Positions 15,606 through 24,312 of a stretch of 64,000 nt of DNA are shown piece by piece (position 1 is the first letter of the stretch; each line of letters starts with the position of its first letter). Below the pieces are notes generated by a model. That model was not told where the DNA came from. It made no database searches and saw only the letters and a list, made by a program, of their open reading frames with translations. This DNA comes from Kribbella kalugense (GTDB lineage: Bacteria > Actinomycetota > Actinomycetes > Propionibacteriales > Kribbellaceae). The stretch lies in contig NZ_SODF01000002.1 in the NCBI RefSeq assembly GCF_004365875.1, forward strand, positions 2,726,982 through 2,790,981, given 5' to 3'. The position numbers were made by a program, and so were the translations under genes.

Positions 15606-16355
15606 TCAGCTCTCCGTGGGTGAGAAGCGGCCGGCGCTCAGCTGAGCGAGCTCCGCGGCGACGGCCTCGGCGGTGGGGTGGATGGCTTCGGACACGATCC
15701 GGCCGTCGACCAGGAAGACGACGCGATCGGCGTACGACGCGGCGACCGGGTCATGGGTGACCATCACGATGGTCTGGCCGAGTTCGCGGGACTGGTCGCG
15801 GAGGAGCGTGAGCACCTCGAGCGCAGTGGTCGTATCCAGCGAACCGGTCGGCTCGTCGGCGAACGTGATCGCTGTACGTCCAGCCAAAGCGCGGGCAATG
15901 GCGACCCGCTGCTGCTGGCCGCCGGACAGTTCGCTCGGCCGGTGCTTCGTGCGCTCGCCGAGTCCGACGCGCCGGATGACCTCGGTCACCCAGGCGTCGT
16001 CCGGTGACTTCCCGGCGAGTGTCAGTGGAAGTACGACGTTCTGCCGGACCGTCAGCGCGGGCATCAGGTTGAACGACTGGAAGACGAAGGCGACCTGTTC
16101 GCGACGCAGCTCGGTCAGCGTGGTCTCGTCGAGGCCGAGGAGCGACCGGCCGGCCAGGTGGACGTCACCGGCGGACGGAGTGTCCAGTCCGGCTGCGCAG
16201 TGCAACAGCGTGCTCTTGCCGGAGCCGGACGGGCCCATCACCGCGGTGAAGGTGCCTGCCTCGAAGCCGTAGGTGACACCGGCCAGCGCGTCGACCGCGC
16301 CGGAGCCGGTGCCGTACACCTTGCGTACGTCGGTCAGCTGTACCGGTGTGTTCAC
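15606..16355 (-). CDS. ABC transporter ATP-binding protein (MacB/LolD type)
   Basis: 249 residues from the GTG at 16355. Walker A is GPSGSGKS, the ABC signature LSGGQQQR, Walker B TFADEPTGSLD, and the switch histidine is in VMVTHD. These are typical of the LolD/MacB branch that partners FtsX permeases in efflux or lipoprotein transport. The GTG overlaps the upstream stop (GTGA, 4 bp) and the next gene is the permease. The open frame continues much further upstream, but similarity and coupling fix the start here. Confidence 0.93.
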   Translation of the reverse strand: MNTPVQLTDVRKVYGTGSGAVDALAGVTYGFEAGTFTAVMGPSGSGKSTLLHCAAGLDTPSAGDVHLAGRSLLGLDETTLTELRREQVAFVFQSFNLMPALTVRQNVVLPLTLAGKSPDDAWVTEVIRRVGLGERTKHRPSELSGGQQQRVAIARALAGRTAITFADEPTGSLDTTTALEVLTLLRDQSRELGQTIVMVTHDPVAASYADRVVFLVDGRIVSEAIHPTAEAVAAELAQLSAGRFSPTES

Positions 16356-16777
16356 GGCTCCACCAGTACGTCGGACTTGCGGTGATAGGACTCGTTGGTC
16401 CACCAGAGGATCGCGACGACCGCACCCAGACCGAGGTCCGACCAGAGCCACCACGGCCCGTCGAAGTGACCGAAGATCGCCAGCGCCACCCAGACCACGA
16501 ACTGCACCACGCAGGTGACCAGCCAGGCGCCAGTGACGACGCGCAGTGCCGTGGTCAGGCCGCGGGGCGGGGCCGCGTCGGCGACGCCGGCCATGATCCT
16601 GCGGAGTTCGCCGCGAGTCTGGGCGGTGAGGAGCTGCAACTGCCGGTCGCTTGCCTGCGACGGGCTGAGCGCGGCCTGCCGTACGGCGCTGTCGAGCTTG
16701 GCAACCGCGGCACGGCGGTCGGCATCGGTCAGCTGGACCTGGTCGGGAGTCAACAGAGGTTCGAGCAGCGTGTTCAT
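16352..16777 (-). CDS. DUF1707-like two-helix membrane protein
   Basis: 141 residues. The N-terminal part (LTDADRRAAVAKLDSAVRQA, then QLLTAQTRGELRRIM) resembles the DUF1707 helical domain. Two membrane segments follow (about 84-104 and 113-130). GAAAGGA lies before the ATG. It is the first gene of the ABC operon and overlaps the ATPase start by 4 bp. Its role is unknown; DUF1707 proteins often accompany regulated membrane systems. The divergent TetR gene and a palindrome in the gap suggest local repression. Confidence 0.75.
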   Translation of the reverse strand: MNTLLEPLLTPDQVQLTDADRRAAVAKLDSAVRQAALSPSQASDRQLQLLTAQTRGELRRIMAGVADAAPPRGLTTALRVVTGAWLVTCVVQFVVWVALAIFGHFDGPWWLWSDLGLGAVVAILWWTNESYHRKSDVLVEP

Positions 16778-16866
16778 GATCGGTCCTTTCGGGGGAGTTC
16801 TGATGAGAAAAAGCGTATGGGTTGAACAGTTTCGGCCGCGCGGTGCTCAGGACCCGTTTCGAGGGT

Positions 16867-16878
16867 GGTGCTAGCACC
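16867..16878. promoter_or_regulatory. Probable TetR operator of the ABC exporter operon
   Basis: GGTGCTAGCACC is a perfect 12-bp palindrome in the 140-bp gap between the ABC operon and its divergent TetR gene. It is the kind of site TetR/PadR-type repressors bind in actinobacteria. Confidence 0.6.
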
Positions 16879-16917
16879 CCTGTCACACCGCGGGCGGCGT
16901 ACGTCAGGATGGGAGAC

Positions 16918-17631
16918 ATGACCGAGGACCGCGGAGAACTGCCGCCGGGGCTCGCCCTGTCCTGGGGTGTGCTGCCGGTGCAGCGGCGCGGGCCGAAGCC
17001 GGCGCTGTCGATCGAGCAGATCGTCGCCACAGGCATCGCGTTCGGCGACAGCGACGGTTTTGAGGCGATCTCGCTGCAGCGGATCGCGGCGCACCTCGGA
17101 GTCACCACGAACGCGATGTACCGGTACGTCCGGTCCAAGGAAGAGCTGATCGTGCTCGTGCACGAGAAGGCGGTCGGCCTACCACCCGAGCTGCCGGAGG
17201 GCTGGCGTGCGGCCGCGATCGCGTGGGTGGACGCCCAGGTGAAGTTGTACGCCGAGCGTCCGTGGCTGCTCGACGTACCGATCCGTGGCGCGCCCGTGAC
17301 GCCCAACCTGCTCCGCTGGGTAGAAGCCATGCTGCAGGCGCTTGCCGGGACCGGACTCAGTCAGCACGACAATCTCGGCTGCCTGATGCTGCTGGACGGG
17401 TGCGCGCGCAACTACGCGAATCTCGCCCGGCAGCTCGGAGCAAGCGACAACACTCCGGTGCAGGCGGAGCAGGTCGGGCAGTTCCTGGTGCCACGGCTGA
17501 TGGAGGGCGACTACCCGATGCTGACCGCGATGTACCTGAACCAGGAGTACGAAGACGGTCTCGACGACGACCTGGAGTTCGGCCTGGCCAGAATCCTCGA
17601 CGGCATCGAAGTACTCATCGCCAAGAGCTAA
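16918..17631 (+). CDS. TetR-family transcriptional regulator (ABC-exporter linked)
   Basis: 237 residues from the ATG at 16918, chosen because GGGAG sits 5 bases upstream. The helix-turn-helix is LQRIAAHLGVTTNAMYRYV (about residues 59-77). The C-terminal all-helical domain starting WVDAQVKLYAERPWLLD resembles the TetR_C domain of efflux repressors. It is divergent from the DUF1707/ABC operon, with a perfect GGTGCTAGCACC palindrome between them. It probably represses that exporter until a substrate drug or lipid binds. Confidence 0.9.
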   Translation: MTEDRGELPPGLALSWGVLPVQRRGPKPALSIEQIVATGIAFGDSDGFEAISLQRIAAHLGVTTNAMYRYVRSKEELIVLVHEKAVGLPPELPEGWRAAAIAWVDAQVKLYAERPWLLDVPIRGAPVTPNLLRWVEAMLQALAGTGLSQHDNLGCLMLLDGCARNYANLARQLGASDNTPVQAEQVGQFLVPRLMEGDYPMLTAMYLNQEYEDGLDDDLEFGLARILDGIEVLIAKS

Positions 17632-17694
17632 CGCCGGGGAAACAGCCTGGCGAGTTGGATCTCACTGGTCATCGATCACGTGAGGAGAACTCCC

Positions 17695-18879
17695 TTGGCA
17701 ATCCACAGCAGGCGTTCGTTTCTGGGCCGGACCGGCCTGGCCGTCGCTCCGGCGGTCGTTGCCGGCGGTGCCTGGACGGTTCCCGCCGCGGCGCAGGGGA
17801 CCGGCGGCGGGACACCGGCCGCGTTGCGCCCCGGCGGCGAGCTCGACAAGTACCTCGACAAGCTCGCGGCTGACGACTCGTTCTCCGGCACGGTTCTCGT
17901 GGTCCGCGACGGCCGCGCGGTGGTGTCGCGCTCGATGGGCTACGCGAACAAGAAGAAGGGTGTCCGCAATCGGGCGGACACCAGATACTGCCTCGCCTCG
18001 GTGACGAAGATGTTCACCGCGACGGCGATCGCCCAGCTCGCACAGCGTGGTTCGCTGAGCCTCGTCGATCCGATCGGCAAGTACCTCACCGGATTCGCCG
18101 CCGCGGTCGCGGACAAGGTCACGATCCACCACCTGCTCACCCACACGTCCGGCCTCGGCGACTACATGCAGCTCGCGGGGTACTTCGAGGAATCGTCCAC
18201 CTGGACGACGCCCCGGCAGATGATGGACGGCACCTTGCGCTACATCCGCACCGAGTCGCTCGCGTTCGCGCCGGGCACCGACAGCAAGTACAGCAACTCC
18301 GGCTTCCACGTGCTCGGCAGCATCGTGGAGAAGATCTCCGGCGAGTCGTACTACGACTACGTCCGCAAGCACGTGTTCCGCCCGGCCGGCATGACCTCGG
18401 CCGACTTCACCACGCGGACCCAATGGCGGACTGACAGCCGGTTCGCGCATCCGTACCCCACTGATGCATCAGGGCAGCGGTACGACGCCACCGATGGCGA
18501 CATGTACGGCTTCATCGGCACCCCGGCCGGCAATGCCTTCGCGAATGCGGCCGATCTGGTCCGATTCGTCCGGGCCTTGAACGACGGCACGCTGCTGAGT
18601 ACGACGTACCGCGATGTCTTCGTCACGCCGAAGTTCGCGATGCCGACGCTGCCGGCCAAGCCTGGGCTGCCGGAAGTGATCAACTTCGTCGGGTACGGAG
18701 CGGACAGCGCCATCGTCAACGGCACGCTGATCACCGGTCATCTCGGCGGCGCACCGGGTGTGAGCACGAGCACCGAGTGGTACCCGGGCCGCGGCTGGAC
18801 CGCCGTACACCTGGGTAACTACGACCCGACCCCGGGCGCGAACGTCAACCAGGAGTTGCGGCAGGTCCTGAGCAGCTGA
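17695..18879 (+). CDS. Tat-exported serine hydrolase (class C beta-lactamase/D,D-peptidase fold)
   Basis: 394 residues from the TTG at 17695, picked because GAGGAGA lies 6-7 bases upstream; a GTG at 17680 would spoil the spacing. SRRSFLG near the start is a twin-arginine export motif, with a hydrophobic Ala/Val-rich region and a PAAAQG cleavage zone. Catalytic motifs are SVTK (SxxK), YSNSG (YxN) and HLGGAPG (the third, HxG motif). The fold covers class C beta-lactamases, carboxypeptidases and esterases, so the substrate is open. It is a single gene, ending 4 bp from a convergent glycoside hydrolase. Confidence 0.9.
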   Translation: MAIHSRRSFLGRTGLAVAPAVVAGGAWTVPAAAQGTGGGTPAALRPGGELDKYLDKLAADDSFSGTVLVVRDGRAVVSRSMGYANKKKGVRNRADTRYCLASVTKMFTATAIAQLAQRGSLSLVDPIGKYLTGFAAAVADKVTIHHLLTHTSGLGDYMQLAGYFEESSTWTTPRQMMDGTLRYIRTESLAFAPGTDSKYSNSGFHVLGSIVEKISGESYYDYVRKHVFRPAGMTSADFTTRTQWRTDSRFAHPYPTDASGQRYDATDGDMYGFIGTPAGNAFANAADLVRFVRALNDGTLLSTTYRDVFVTPKFAMPTLPAKPGLPEVINFVGYGADSAIVNGTLITGHLGGAPGVSTSTEWYPGRGWTAVHLGNYDPTPGANVNQELRQVLSS

Positions 18880-18883
18880 TTGA

Positions 18884-20041
18884 TCAGGGCAGGACGATCC
18901 GCACCGGACCGTTGCCTCGGGCCTCGACCCACTGCAGGTGGAATTCGCTGCCGGGGGCAACCTCCGCGCGCCGGGCCGGCTGGGTGCGGAGGTTGGCGGG
19001 CGCGGTGAGCGTGGTCGCGGTCGCCTGCTCGGGTGCGCCGTTGGCGATGACGTCGGCAAGAGCCTGCGCGGCCGGCTTGCGTTGATGGTCGACGGTGAAC
19101 AGGCCGAGGTCGTACTCACGATCCGGGAAGTCCAGCAGGCGGCGGTCGATGTCGTGCGACGACCACCAGGTCACGCCGTACAGGGCCGGGTTCGGCAGGA
19201 CGGTCTCGAGGGTACGGCGGGTGAACTCGGCCTGCAGGTCGACCGGGATGTCCGGCCCGGGTACGCCGATCTCCTGCAACCACACGGGTCGACCCGGGTC
19301 GAGTGCCGTGGCTCTGGCGAGCTCGACCAGGTAGTCGGCGTGCGTGAGTGTGGCCGGGCCGAGGGGACCGTCCACCCGTGAGACCCCGTTGAATACCCAC
19401 GAGTGGACGGTGGTCAGGTCACCCAGGTCCACCGCGTCAACGGGGTGGAACGGGTGATCGGGCTTGTACCAGGCGTCGTCGAACACCGAGTGCAGCGCGA
19501 GCACGTCGGGTGCTGCCTTCTTCAATGTGGTCAGCAGGTCCTGCGCCCAGGCAGTCGACGCTTGGGGAGTGGTCGCGCTGTCCGGCCAGAGATTGTTGAC
19601 CTCGTTGCCGAGGGTGATCGCGAAGACGTTCGGCTTCGTCGCGACCGCACGGGCCACGGCATCGACGTACGCCGTGAGGCCGTCGCGGACCGTCGAATCC
19701 TCGAACAGGCTGGTCTTGTGCCAGGTGAGCACCCACGACGGGAGGAAGTCGAAGCTCGACAGGTGCCCCTGGATCAGGTCGACCGCGACGCTCAGTCCGT
19801 GTTCGGCGGCCGCGTCGACGGTGTCGAGCAGGTCGGCGATCGCGCGCTCGCGGATGATCGAGCGGTTCGGCTGGATCCACGGCCAGACCGGGAACACCCT
19901 CACATGGTCCAGGCCGATCCCGGCCAGATCCGCGAAGTCCCGGCGTACCGCGGCGCCGTCGTAGTCCAGCCAGCTGTAGAACCATCCCGCCGAGGGAACG
20001 TAGTTCGCGCCGAACCGGGGCGTGACGGTCTGCAGAGCCAT
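18884..20041 (-). CDS. Glycoside hydrolase, GH5/clan A-like, intracellular
   Basis: 385 residues from the ATG at 20041; an upstream in-frame ATG at 20074 would put the LacI operator inside the gene. The (beta/alpha)8 core starts FGANYVPSAGWFYSWLDYD. The acid/base glutamate is in ITLGNEVNNLW and the nucleophile glutamate probably in VWLQEIGVPG, the clan GH-A pattern. A short beta-rich tail follows. No signal peptide is seen, so it likely cleaves imported oligosaccharides. It lies downstream of the LacI regulator on the same strand, with a CTAAATCGGTTTAG operator between, and next to the ABC sugar importer. Confidence 0.82.
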   Translation of the reverse strand: MALQTVTPRFGANYVPSAGWFYSWLDYDGAAVRRDFADLAGIGLDHVRVFPVWPWIQPNRSIIRERAIADLLDTVDAAAEHGLSVAVDLIQGHLSSFDFLPSWVLTWHKTSLFEDSTVRDGLTAYVDAVARAVATKPNVFAITLGNEVNNLWPDSATTPQASTAWAQDLLTTLKKAAPDVLALHSVFDDAWYKPDHPFHPVDAVDLGDLTTVHSWVFNGVSRVDGPLGPATLTHADYLVELARATALDPGRPVWLQEIGVPGPDIPVDLQAEFTRRTLETVLPNPALYGVTWWSSHDIDRRLLDFPDREYDLGLFTVDHQRKPAAQALADVIANGAPEQATATTLTAPANLRTQPARRAEVAPGSEFHLQWVEARGNGPVRIVLP

Positions 20042-20051
20042 GCCGAGGATG

Positions 20052-20065
20052 CTAAATCGGTTTAG
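20052..20065. promoter_or_regulatory. LacI-type operator upstream of the glycoside hydrolase
   Basis: CTAAATCGGTTTAG is a 14-bp palindrome (CTAAA/TTTAG arms, TCGG centre). It lies 11 bases upstream of the glycoside hydrolase start, just after the LacI gene. A related sequence lies before the ABC operon. Confidence 0.65.
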
Positions 20066-20086
20066 GCCAGACAAGCAACCGCAGGG

Positions 20087-21103
20087 TCAGGCCGGGGGTG
20101 CGGTGGACTCGCGGACGGTGAGGACGGGGTCGGCGGTGCGGCGGTTGATGACCGGGATGGGGCTGGCGATGGTCTCGAGCAGGACCTCGGCCGCCTGGCG
20201 GCCGAAGTCGAAGGTGTCGCGAGAGAGCGCGGTCAGGGCGGGGTGCATGAGCTGGGTCAGGATCGAGTCGTCGAAGGCGACGATGGACAGGTCGCCCGGC
20301 ACCGAGACGCCCATCTCCATCGCGACGCCCAGCCCGGCGACCGCCATCACGTCGCTGTCGTAGACGATCGCGGTCGGCCGGTCCGACTGGGACAACAGCT
20401 TCCGGGTGATCGCGGCGCCTTCGGCATCGCTGAAGTCCGTCGTGAGCGACGGCGCGTCGACCAGGCCGAGCCTCGGCGCGGCGTCGCGGACGGCCCGGAT
20501 CCGCCGCTGGGTGTGCTGGAAGTTCGGCGTACCGGCCACGTGGGCGATCCGCCGGTGACCGAGCGCGGCGAGGTACTCCACGATCGAGAGCATGGCGTCG
20601 CGGTCGTCCGCCCAGACCGAGGGCAGCGCGCCCTTCCCGCCGCGCCCGCCGATCATCACGGCCGGCAGCTCGAGTGTTTTGAGTGCGTCGACCCGCGGGT
20701 CTTTGACGGTCAGGTCGACCAGGATCACGCCGTCGACCCGGTGCTCCGAGGCCCACCGCCGGTACACCTCGATCTCGGCCGCGGTGTCCTCGACGATCAG
20801 CAGTTGCAGCGAGATCGACTCCGCCGAAAGGCCCGACTGCACGCCGGACAGCAGGTGCGCGAAGAACGGCTCGACGCCGAGCGTCCGGGCCGGTCGCGCG
20901 ATCACCATCCCGACCGAGTCGACCCGGGACGCACCGAGCGCCCGCGCCGCGCTGTGCGGGCGCCAGCTCATCTGCTCGGCGATCTTCAGGATCCGCTCCC
21001 GGGTCGCGTCGCTGACGCCGGGCCGCCCGTTCAGCGCGAACGACACCGCGCCCTTGGACACCCCGGCCCTGGTTGCGATATCCGCGATCGTCGGTCTGGC
21101 CAC
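20087..21103 (-). CDS. LacI-family transcriptional regulator of the sugar cluster
   Basis: 338 residues from the GTG at 21103; GAGGGAGGA directly upstream favours it over the GTG at 21118. The N-terminal helix-turn-helix is TIADIATRAGVSKGAVSFAL, followed by the hinge helix LGASRVDSVGMV and a periplasmic-binding-protein-like sugar domain ending in the VNRRTADP/VRESTAPP region. It is divergent from the ABC importer and upstream of the glycoside hydrolase. Related palindromes lie in both gaps, so it likely represses both arms until a specific sugar appears. Confidence 0.93.
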   Translation of the reverse strand: MARPTIADIATRAGVSKGAVSFALNGRPGVSDATRERILKIAEQMSWRPHSAARALGASRVDSVGMVIARPARTLGVEPFFAHLLSGVQSGLSAESISLQLLIVEDTAAEIEVYRRWASEHRVDGVILVDLTVKDPRVDALKTLELPAVMIGGRGGKGALPSVWADDRDAMLSIVEYLAALGHRRIAHVAGTPNFQHTQRRIRAVRDAAPRLGLVDAPSLTTDFSDAEGAAITRKLLSQSDRPTAIVYDSDVMAVAGLGVAMEMGVSVPGDLSIVAFDDSILTQLMHPALTALSRDTFDFGRQAAEVLLETIASPIPVINRRTADPVLTVRESTAPPA

Positions 21104-21120
21104 GTGTTCCTCCCTCACCC

Positions 21121-21172
21121 TTGACAGCGGATTCTACGATCCCCGATAGTGCAGGAGCTATACCGGTTTATC
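21121..21172 (+). promoter_or_regulatory. Promoter and LacI-type operator of the sugar ABC operon
   Basis: TTGACA (21121-21126) and GATAGT (21145-21150) are spaced by 18 bases, a good sigma-70-type promoter. CTATACCGGTTTATC (21158-21172), just downstream, matches the CTAAATCGGTTTAG operator at the core CGGTTTA, so a bound repressor would block initiation. Confidence 0.6.
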
Positions 21173-21188
21173 AACCCAGGAGATTTCC

Positions 21189-22481
21189 ATGCGTAGACGC
21201 CGTCTGGCGCCGGTGGCCGCCCTTGCCGCCGCAGCACTCACTTTGGCAGGTTGCGGCCTCGGATCCGATGATTCGGGCAGCGGCGGCGCCAAGCCGACCG
21301 TCGACGCGAATGCCAAGGTGACCGGGGAGGTCAGCTTCCAGACCTGGGCGCTGAAGCCGAAGTTCACGTCGTACGTCGAAGGCGTGATCAAGGCCTTCGA
21401 GGCGAAGTACCCGGGCACGCACGTCACCTGGCTGGACCAGCCCGGCGACGGCTACGACAAGAAGGTGCTGAGCCAGGCCTCGGCCGGCCAGTTGCCGGAC
21501 GTGACGAACCTGCCGCCGGACTTCGCGCTCCCGCTGGCCAAGCAGAACATGCTCCTCGACGTCGCGGCCGCGGACCCGAAGCTCAACGACGAGTACGTCG
21601 AGGGCGGCGTGCAGGCGTACCAGTACCAGGGGATGAGCGGGACCTTCGGTTACCCGTGGTACCTGAACACCGACATCGACTACTGGAACGCTACCAAGTT
21701 CGCAGCGGCCGGCCTGGACGTGAAGAACCCGCCGAAGACCTTCGACGAGCTGCTCGCGGCCGCCAAGGTCATGCACGACAAGACCGGCGGCAAGGAGTAC
21801 CTGATGAGCCGCCTGCCGGGCATCGGTGACTTCACCAACGCCGGCATCAAGATCCTGTCCGACGACGGCAAGAAGTTCACCTTCAACACCCCCGAGGCCG
21901 CCGCGCTGCTGGACAAGTACCGCGACGCGTACAAGGCCGGTTACATGCCGCGCGACATCCTGACCAACGAGTACCTGGGCAACTCCAAGCTCTTCACCCA
22001 GAACAAGGTCGCCTGGACCACCGGCGGCGGCAACGCGATCCAGGACTTCCAGAAGGACAACCCGTCGCTGAAGGGCAAGGTCGTCCCGTCGCCCGCGCTC
22101 GACACCCCGCCGCTGTACGTGCAGGGTCTGTCGGTCTCGGCCAAGACCAAGAACCAGGCGGCCGCGATCGCGCTGGCCCGGTTCGTCACCAACGCCGAGA
22201 ACCAGGCCGCGTTCGCGAAGATCGTGAACATCTTCCCGTCCACCAAGGCCTCGGCCCAGGACCCGTACTTCTCCAAGAGCGACGGTACGCCGGAGAGTGA
22301 CGCCAAGGTGCTCGCGTTCCAGTCGCTGGCGAAGGCGAAGAACCTGCAGCCGCCGGTGATCAGTGGGGCGACCAACGACTTCATCGGGCAGCAGATCTCG
22401 CTGGCGATCTCCGGCAAGATCTCGTCCCAGGCAGCCCTCGACGCGGCGGTGGCGAAGGCCAACCAGCTCCTTACCCAGTAA
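21189..22481 (+). CDS. Sugar ABC transporter substrate-binding lipoprotein
   Basis: 430 residues. A signal peptide with basic start MRRRRL ends in the lipobox LAGC, followed by a Gly/Ser-rich linker. The mature part is a family 1 extracellular solute-binding protein (TYLNTDIDYWNATKF-like lobe motif, then WTTGGGNAIQDF and ARFVTNAENQAAFAKI). Shine-Dalgarno AGGAG precedes the ATG. Its stop overlaps the first permease's ATG by one base. It delivers an oligosaccharide to the permease pair. The sugar is unknown; the adjacent clan GH-A hydrolase suggests a beta-linked one. Confidence 0.93.
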   Translation: MRRRRLAPVAALAAAALTLAGCGLGSDDSGSGGAKPTVDANAKVTGEVSFQTWALKPKFTSYVEGVIKAFEAKYPGTHVTWLDQPGDGYDKKVLSQASAGQLPDVTNLPPDFALPLAKQNMLLDVAAADPKLNDEYVEGGVQAYQYQGMSGTFGYPWYLNTDIDYWNATKFAAAGLDVKNPPKTFDELLAAAKVMHDKTGGKEYLMSRLPGIGDFTNAGIKILSDDGKKFTFNTPEAAALLDKYRDAYKAGYMPRDILTNEYLGNSKLFTQNKVAWTTGGGNAIQDFQKDNPSLKGKVVPSPALDTPPLYVQGLSVSAKTKNQAAAIALARFVTNAENQAAFAKIVNIFPSTKASAQDPYFSKSDGTPESDAKVLAFQSLAKAKNLQPPVISGATNDFIGQQISLAISGKISSQAALDAAVAKANQLLTQ

Positions 22482-23359
22482 TGCGATACAACCGTTGGTT
22501 CACCCCGTGGGTGCTGGTCATTCCAGCACTCACGTGGTTGCTCGTCTTCAACCTGTGGCCGTCGATCAACACCGTCATCCTGTCGTTCACGAACGCCAGG
22601 CCGATCGGCGGCGGCCACTTCGTCGGGCTGAAGAACTTCGAGACCCTGCTGCACGACGAGCAGCTGCGCTGGGCGTTGCTGAACAGCGTCATCTACATGG
22701 TGGTCTGCCTGCCGTTCCTGACCGTCCTGCCGCTGCTGCTTGCCGTACTGGTCGAGAAGAAGCTGCCCGGGATCACGTTCTTCCGTACGGCGTTCTACAC
22801 GCCCGTAGTGGCGTCCGCCGTTGTGGTCGCGCTGATCTGGCAGTGGATCCTGGACGACCGCGGTCTGGTCAACGGGCTGGCCGAGAAGCTCGGGGTGATC
22901 TCCGGGCCGTTGCCGTTCCTGTCCGACCAGTGGCTGTTGTTGCTCAGCGCAATCAGTCTGACGATCTGGAAGGGGCTCGGGTACTATATGATCATCTACC
23001 TGGCCGCTCTCGGGAACGTCGGGCGTGAGCTGCACGAGGCGGCCGCGGTCGACGGAGCCGGGCCGTTCCGGCGGTTCGTGCACATCACCATTCCCGGCGT
23101 ACGCGGGACGATGATCCTGATCTCGATCCTGATCTCGGTGTCGGCGCTTCGGGTGTTCTCCGAGTTGTTCATCCTGAGCGGCGGCAAGGGTGGTCCTGGT
23201 GGACGGGACAGCTCGGTGGTGATGCTGATCCAGCAGTACAGCCAGGGATTCGAGGGCAACCTCGGGTACGCGTCGGCGTTGTCGATCGTGCTGTTCTTCG
23301 TCACCGTCGTACCGATGCTGGTGCTGGCGCGTCTCAACCGTCGAGGGGCTGAAGCATGA
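22481..23359 (+). CDS. Sugar ABC transporter permease (MalF/UgpA type)
   Basis: 292 residues with six predicted membrane segments. The cytoplasmic EAA loop, HEAAAVDGAGPFRRFVHITIP, docks the ATPase. It overlaps the binding-protein gene by 1 bp and the next permease by 4 bp (ATGA). No ATPase gene is present, as is normal for actinobacterial sugar importers that share one MsiK-type ATPase encoded elsewhere. Confidence 0.95.
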   Translation: MRYNRWFTPWVLVIPALTWLLVFNLWPSINTVILSFTNARPIGGGHFVGLKNFETLLHDEQLRWALLNSVIYMVVCLPFLTVLPLLLAVLVEKKLPGITFFRTAFYTPVVASAVVVALIWQWILDDRGLVNGLAEKLGVISGPLPFLSDQWLLLLSAISLTIWKGLGYYMIIYLAALGNVGRELHEAAAVDGAGPFRRFVHITIPGVRGTMILISILISVSALRVFSELFILSGGKGGPGGRDSSVVMLIQQYSQGFEGNLGYASALSIVLFFVTVVPMLVLARLNRRGAEA

Positions 23360-24261
23360 CCACTGTGACGGAGCGGCCGGCCCAGGTGCAGGACGGTACG
23401 ACGCCTGCCCGGCGGAAGGGTTCGTTCGGGTTCAACTCGGTCTCGCCGCGGGAGAAGGTGGTTCGGTACCTGCTGCTGGTGTTCGTGCTGCTGATCACGA
23501 TCGGGCCGTTCCTGTGGCAGCTGTCGACGTCGCTGAAGGGCTCCGGGGAGGACATCTACACCCGGATCCCGCAGTTGCTGCCGTCACAGCCGACGTTCCA
23601 CCACTACAAGGAAGTCACCGACACGATCCCGGTCTGGGACTACGCGCGGAACTCGCTGCTGGTCGCCGTACTGGTTGTCGGCGGCAACGTGATCGGTGCG
23701 TCGCTGGCCGGGTTCGCGATCTCGCGGTTGCAGTTCCGCGGCCGTCGCATTGTGCTCGGGCTGTTCCTCGCCACCCTGGTGCTGCCGGGTGAGGTCACGA
23801 TCATCTCGCAGTACGTGACGGTGCGGGAGCTCGGACTGGCGAACACACTGTTCGGCGTCGCGCTGCCGGGCATGATCGGCGCACTCAACGTCTTACTGAT
23901 GTACAACGCGTTCCGCGCGCTGCCGCTCGAGGTCGACCAGGCCGCCATCGTCGACGGCGCGAACGCCTGGCAGCGGTTCGTGTACATCGGTCTGCCGTCG
24001 GTGCGCGGGACCGTCAGCGTGATCGCGATCTTCGCGTTCATCGGCGCCTGGGACGACTTCCTCTGGCCGCTGATCGTGCTCACCGACCCGAACAAGTACA
24101 CCCTGACCGTCGGCCTCCAATACCTGTCCGGCACCTTCAGCAACAACCCCCGCCTGATCGCCGCCGGCACAATGATCGCCTTCATCCCGATCGTCATAGT
24201 CTTCGCCACCCTCCAACGCTTCTTCTTCAAAGGCGTCGAAGAAGGAGCCGTCAAGGGATAG
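23356..24261 (+). CDS. Sugar ABC transporter permease (MalG/UgpE type)
   Basis: 301 residues with a basic N-terminal cytoplasmic extension of about 35 residues and six membrane segments. The EAA loop is DQAAIVDGANAWQRFVYIGLP, and the family end FFFKGVEEGAVKG is present. It forms a heterodimer with the preceding permease. It is the last gene of the operon and is followed by a strong terminator hairpin at 24269-24301. Confidence 0.95.
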   Translation: MTTVTERPAQVQDGTTPARRKGSFGFNSVSPREKVVRYLLLVFVLLITIGPFLWQLSTSLKGSGEDIYTRIPQLLPSQPTFHHYKEVTDTIPVWDYARNSLLVAVLVVGGNVIGASLAGFAISRLQFRGRRIVLGLFLATLVLPGEVTIISQYVTVRELGLANTLFGVALPGMIGALNVLLMYNAFRALPLEVDQAAIVDGANAWQRFVYIGLPSVRGTVSVIAIFAFIGAWDDFLWPLIVLTDPNKYTLTVGLQYLSGTFSNNPRLIAAGTMIAFIPIVIVFATLQRFFFKGVEEGAVKG

Positions 24262-24268
24262 CGAACAG

Positions 24269-24301
24269 CCGGCTCCGACCCCTGGTGCGGGTCGGAGCCG
24301 G
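24269..24301. terminator. Terminator hairpin after the sugar ABC operon
   Basis: CCGGCTCCGACCC (24269-24281) and GGGTCGGAGCCGG (24289-24301) form a perfect 13-bp stem with a 7-base loop, followed by TTCTCTT. It sits between convergent genes and may serve both strands. Confidence 0.85.
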
Positions 24302-24312
24302 TTCTCTTGCTG

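Noticed and set aside
15606..17330. Minus-strand open frame joining the ABC ATPase to 320 extra N-terminal residues
   Set aside because: The extra part overlaps the DUF1707-like gene and the TetR gene and has no family likeness. The ATPase begins at the GTG at 16355.
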